From CAZWZG01 sp964638245 (GTDB lineage: Bacteria > Pseudomonadota > Alphaproteobacteria > Rhodobacterales > Rhodobacteraceae), in assembly GCA_964638245.1 (NCBI GenBank), contig CAZWZG010000069.1:1-15540 (forward strand): 15,540 nucleotides of DNA. Direction: 5' to 3'. Below are positions 14,166-15,540 of the stretch, in pieces. Both the position numbers and the translations under genes were made by a program. How positions within the stretch are numbered: position 1 is the stretch's first letter; every line of letters starts with the position of its first letter. Under the pieces are notes generated by a model, which was not told where the DNA came from, did no database searches, and worked only from the letters and a program-made list of their open reading frames with translations.

Positions 14166-14332
14166 GGATAAGCCCTGTCACCTTTGACAAGCTGGTAACG
14201 GAAAACCTGATGCCGCCTGCCAAGCGCATCTATTCACGCATCCTTTGGGACGTGCGCCAAATCGATTCCGCAATCGAAGACTTGCCCGGCGGCGCGGAAG
14301 ATGCCCGTCTCGAATCCTCCGACGATTGGTGA
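14084..14332 (+). CDS. AlpA/excisionase-like MerR-type HTH protein
   Basis: 82 residues. The core LLSRGEAAAYVGISPVTFDKLVTENLMPPAKRIYSRILWDVRQIDSAIEDL is a single winged helix (HTH_17/AlpA type): helix-turn-helix at about residues 17-38, then the wing with the RILWDVRQID motif. Such proteins serve as recombination directionality factors or as AlpA activators of integrase and excision in satellites and ICEs. The stop overlaps the possible upstream integrase ATG (14332), and the preferred integrase start is 18 bp downstream, so both are made together. Likely targets are the GTGGGACA inverted repeats inside both ends. The start lacks a strong ribosome site (GAG 10 nt upstream). Confidence 0.82.
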   Translation: MAEINSTRPIPLPTARLLSRGEAAAYVGISPVTFDKLVTENLMPPAKRIYSRILWDVRQIDSAIEDLPGGAEDARLESSDDW

Positions 14333-14349
14333 TGGACGAGGGAGATTCG

Positions 14350-15399
14350 ATGCGGATGAAGTTGAAATACGTTGTTGAGGACACCGACCGGCACGGCAAC
14401 GTTCGCCTCTACTACCGGCGGAACGGGAGCAAGGTGCGGCTTCGCGGCCCAATCGGTTCACCTCAGTTTCTGACGGACTATCGGCGCGCAGAAGCGGGGC
14501 CTAAAGAGCCGCGAAAGACGTCAACGCCAAAGCCCGGCTGTCTGCGCAAGGGCACCCTGCATTGGCTTTGCGCTCAATACTATAAATCAGCCATGTTCGC
14601 TGAACTTGGCGCGGGAACACAGAAGACCCGACGCGCGATCCTTGAACGGTTCTGCAAGCGAAAGGGCAATGGCGAAAAGAAATTCGGCACCCTGACCGCT
14701 CGCGGTATTCGCAAGGTGCGAGACGAAATGCTGGACACCCCCGAGGCAGCCAATACGCTCATCAAGACCCTGCGTCAACTGTATCGCTTTGCCGTCAATT
14801 ATGACCATTGCGAGACCAATCCTGCGACGGGCGTTGAACTGCTGCGGTCCAAGTCCGAAGGCTATCATTCCTGGACGCTGGACGAGATCGAAGCCTTTGA
14901 AGAGAAGCACCCTGTCGGCACGACTGCGAGACTCGCGCTTGCACTTGCCCTCTACACCGGACAGCGACGTTCCGACCTGGTTCTATTCGGCAAGCAACAC
15001 GTTCGAGATGGGTGGCTGGTCTTTACACAGCAGAAAAACAAGAGCCGCAACCCTGTGAAACTCGAACTGCCCATCATTCCTGAGTTGCAGCGCATCATTG
15101 ATGCCAGTCCAACCGGCGACTTAGCGTTTCTAGTGAACGGCTACGGGCGCCCCTACACAAGCGCGGGATTTGGGAATCGCTTTCGCGCATGGGCCGATGA
15201 CGCCGGTTTGAAACATTGCAGCGTCCACGGGCTGCGCAAGGCTGCTGCGGCACGGCTTGCGGAACTCGGCTGCACGGAATTCGAGATTATGGCGATCACC
15301 GGCCACCAGACCTCGAAAGAAGTCACGCGATACACCAAAGGCGCGAACCAGCGCGTCCGCGCAGAGGCCGCAATGAAGAAAATGGGAGGACAGAACTAG
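14350..15399 (+). CDS. Tyrosine recombinase integrase targeting tRNA-Glu
   Basis: 349 residues. N-terminal beta-rich arm-binding region (about 1-60), SAM-like core-binding domain (about 67-165) and catalytic domain (about 175-345). Catalytic residues: R206 in LYTGQRRSD, H293 and R296 in HGLR, H319 in TGHQ and nucleophile Y328 in VTRYTKG; K231 may be the conserved beta-hairpin lysine. All are present, so the enzyme should be active. GAGGGAG lies 5 nt before ATG 14350; ATG 14332 overlaps the xis stop and is an alternative. The gene ends 88 bp before the attR core, the usual position for an integrase next to its tRNA site. It would insert the circular element at the tRNA-Glu 3' end and, with the AlpA-like protein, excise it. 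Confidence 0.93.
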   Translation: MRMKLKYVVEDTDRHGNVRLYYRRNGSKVRLRGPIGSPQFLTDYRRAEAGPKEPRKTSTPKPGCLRKGTLHWLCAQYYKSAMFAELGAGTQKTRRAILERFCKRKGNGEKKFGTLTARGIRKVRDEMLDTPEAANTLIKTLRQLYRFAVNYDHCETNPATGVELLRSKSEGYHSWTLDEIEAFEEKHPVGTTARLALALALYTGQRRSDLVLFGKQHVRDGWLVFTQQKNKSRNPVKLELPIIPELQRIIDASPTGDLAFLVNGYGRPYTSAGFGNRFRAWADDAGLKHCSVHGLRKAAAARLAELGCTEFEIMAITGHQTSKEVTRYTKGANQRVRAEAAMKKMGGQN

Positions 15400-15404
15400 A
15401 ACGA

Positions 15405-15420
15405 AAGTGTCCCACTTTTG
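15405..15420 (-). repeat. Subterminal inverted repeat, right copy
   Basis: AAGTGTCCCACTTTTG is the exact reverse complement of 3547-3562. It begins 5 bp after the integrase stop and ends 66 bp before attR. With one extra base it forms the dyad AAAGTG-TCC-CACTTT. A related GTGGGACA lies at 15437-15444, closer to the core. Candidate arm-type sites. Confidence 0.6.
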
Positions 15421-15486
15421 ACCCCCGTGCCAACGGGTGGGACAAAACAGACCGCTAAGCCTCTGATTTTTATAAAAGAAAAAAAC

Positions 15487-15505
15487 AAGTGGCAGCCCGT
15501 AGGGG
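15487..15505 (+). repeat. attR core overlapping the tRNA-Glu 3' end
   Basis: Second copy of AAGTGGCAGCCCGTAGGGG. It covers the CCA end, discriminator, 3' acceptor strand and one T-stem strand of the minus-strand tRNA, so insertion restores an intact tRNA. An AT-rich tract (about 15467-15488) sits immediately on the element side, possibly a bending-protein site and, on the minus strand, a T-rich tail for tRNA transcription. Confidence 0.88.
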
Positions 15506-15540
15506 AATCGAACCCCTCTTTCCAGGTTGAAAACCTGGCG
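15490..15540 (-). tRNA. tRNA-Glu (anticodon UUC), 3' part; 5' part outside window
   Basis: Read on the minus strand from the window edge: anticodon stem CCAGG, seven-base loop TTTTCAA with anticodon TTC at positions 34-36, stem CCTGG, four-base variable loop AAAG, T arm AGGGG-TTCGATT-CCCCT, acceptor strand ACGGGCT, discriminator G and encoded CCA. The four-base variable loop and G discriminator match tRNA-Glu. The D arm and 5' acceptor strand are beyond the edge. Read on the plus strand, the loop would look like tRNA-Phe (GAA), but the T-arm consensus is only correct on the minus strand. It is the element's integration target. Confidence 0.88.

Larger units (their letters stand above)
3496..15505 (+). 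mobile_element. Integrated 12-kb element encoding replication, packaging and a phage head but no tail (putative capsid-encoding satellite)
   Basis: Boundaries are a 19-bp direct repeat at 3496-3514 and 15487-15505; the right copy is the 3' end of a tRNA-Glu gene. The spacing gives a unit of 11,991 bp. Contents: primase-polymerase/helicase, iteron-like cluster, small and large terminase, portal, protease-capsid fusion, gpW-like protein, DUF2190, AlpA-like excisionase, tyrosine integrase, and four unassigned small genes. No tail tape measure, tail tube, baseplate, fibre, holin, endolysin or CI-like repressor is recognisable. Flanking genes are ordinary chromosomal genes. The size, tRNA site, replication gene and head-only content suggest a phage satellite that builds its own capsid. 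A deleted prophage is the main alternative. Boundaries are well supported; the satellite reading is inference. Confidence 0.85.

Noticed and set aside
3496..15505. Gene transfer agent cluster
   Set aside because: Rhodobacterales gene transfer agents have tail genes, no integrase or att sites and a different terminase/portal type; this element has an integrase, tRNA att sites and a GpA terminase.
15490..15540. tRNA-Phe (GAA) on the plus strand
   Set aside because: The loop would read GAA on the plus strand, but T-arm consensus, CCA end and order of arms are only right on the minus strand, giving tRNA-Glu (UUC).

Overview
The window looks like a marine alphaproteobacterium, most likely a Rhodobacterales (Roseobacter-group) chromosome. 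This is an inference from the high-GC coding style, an exported PL7 alginate lyase, a nitrile hydratase accessory gene and a DUF2461 gene. Within that chromosome sits a complete-looking integrated element of about 12.0 kb.

Chromosomal left flank (1-3495): the 3' end of a nitrile hydratase accessory gene; a divergently transcribed, secreted, multidomain PL7 alginate lyase with a perfect 7+2+7 palindrome over its promoter; and a DUF2461 gene. Chromosomal right flank (15490-15540): the 3' part of a minus-strand tRNA-Glu(UUC).

Integrated element (about 3496-15505): it is bounded by a 19-bp direct repeat, AAGTGGCAGCCCGTAGGGG, identical to the last bases of the tRNA (CCA end, acceptor and T stem). 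These are attL and attR of a tRNA-targeting tyrosine recombinase. A perfect 16-bp inverted repeat (CAAAAGTGGGACACTT) lies just inside both ends. Gene order on the plus strand is: primase-polymerase/AAA helicase; an iteron-like GGGACA/TGTCCC cluster; small ORF; Nu1-like small terminase; GpA large terminase; hypothetical; [two minus-strand small genes]; HTH-like protein; lambda-type portal; prohead protease-major capsid fusion; gpW-like head completion; DUF2190; strong hairpin; AlpA-like excisionase; integrase next to the tRNA.

The element therefore carries integration/excision, its own replication initiator with a candidate origin, DNA packaging, and a full head module. It has no recognisable tail, lysis or CI-type repressor gene, and both ends are intact. 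This layout fits a capsid-encoding phage satellite (conceptually like the capsid-forming PICIs described in other bacteria) that would take tails and lysis from a helper phage. The alternative is a prophage that lost its tail and lysis genes by internal deletion. The two minus-strand genes behind a structured leader inside the head operon are the best candidates for cargo or helper-interference functions. All family assignments come from motifs read by eye; no database search was run.
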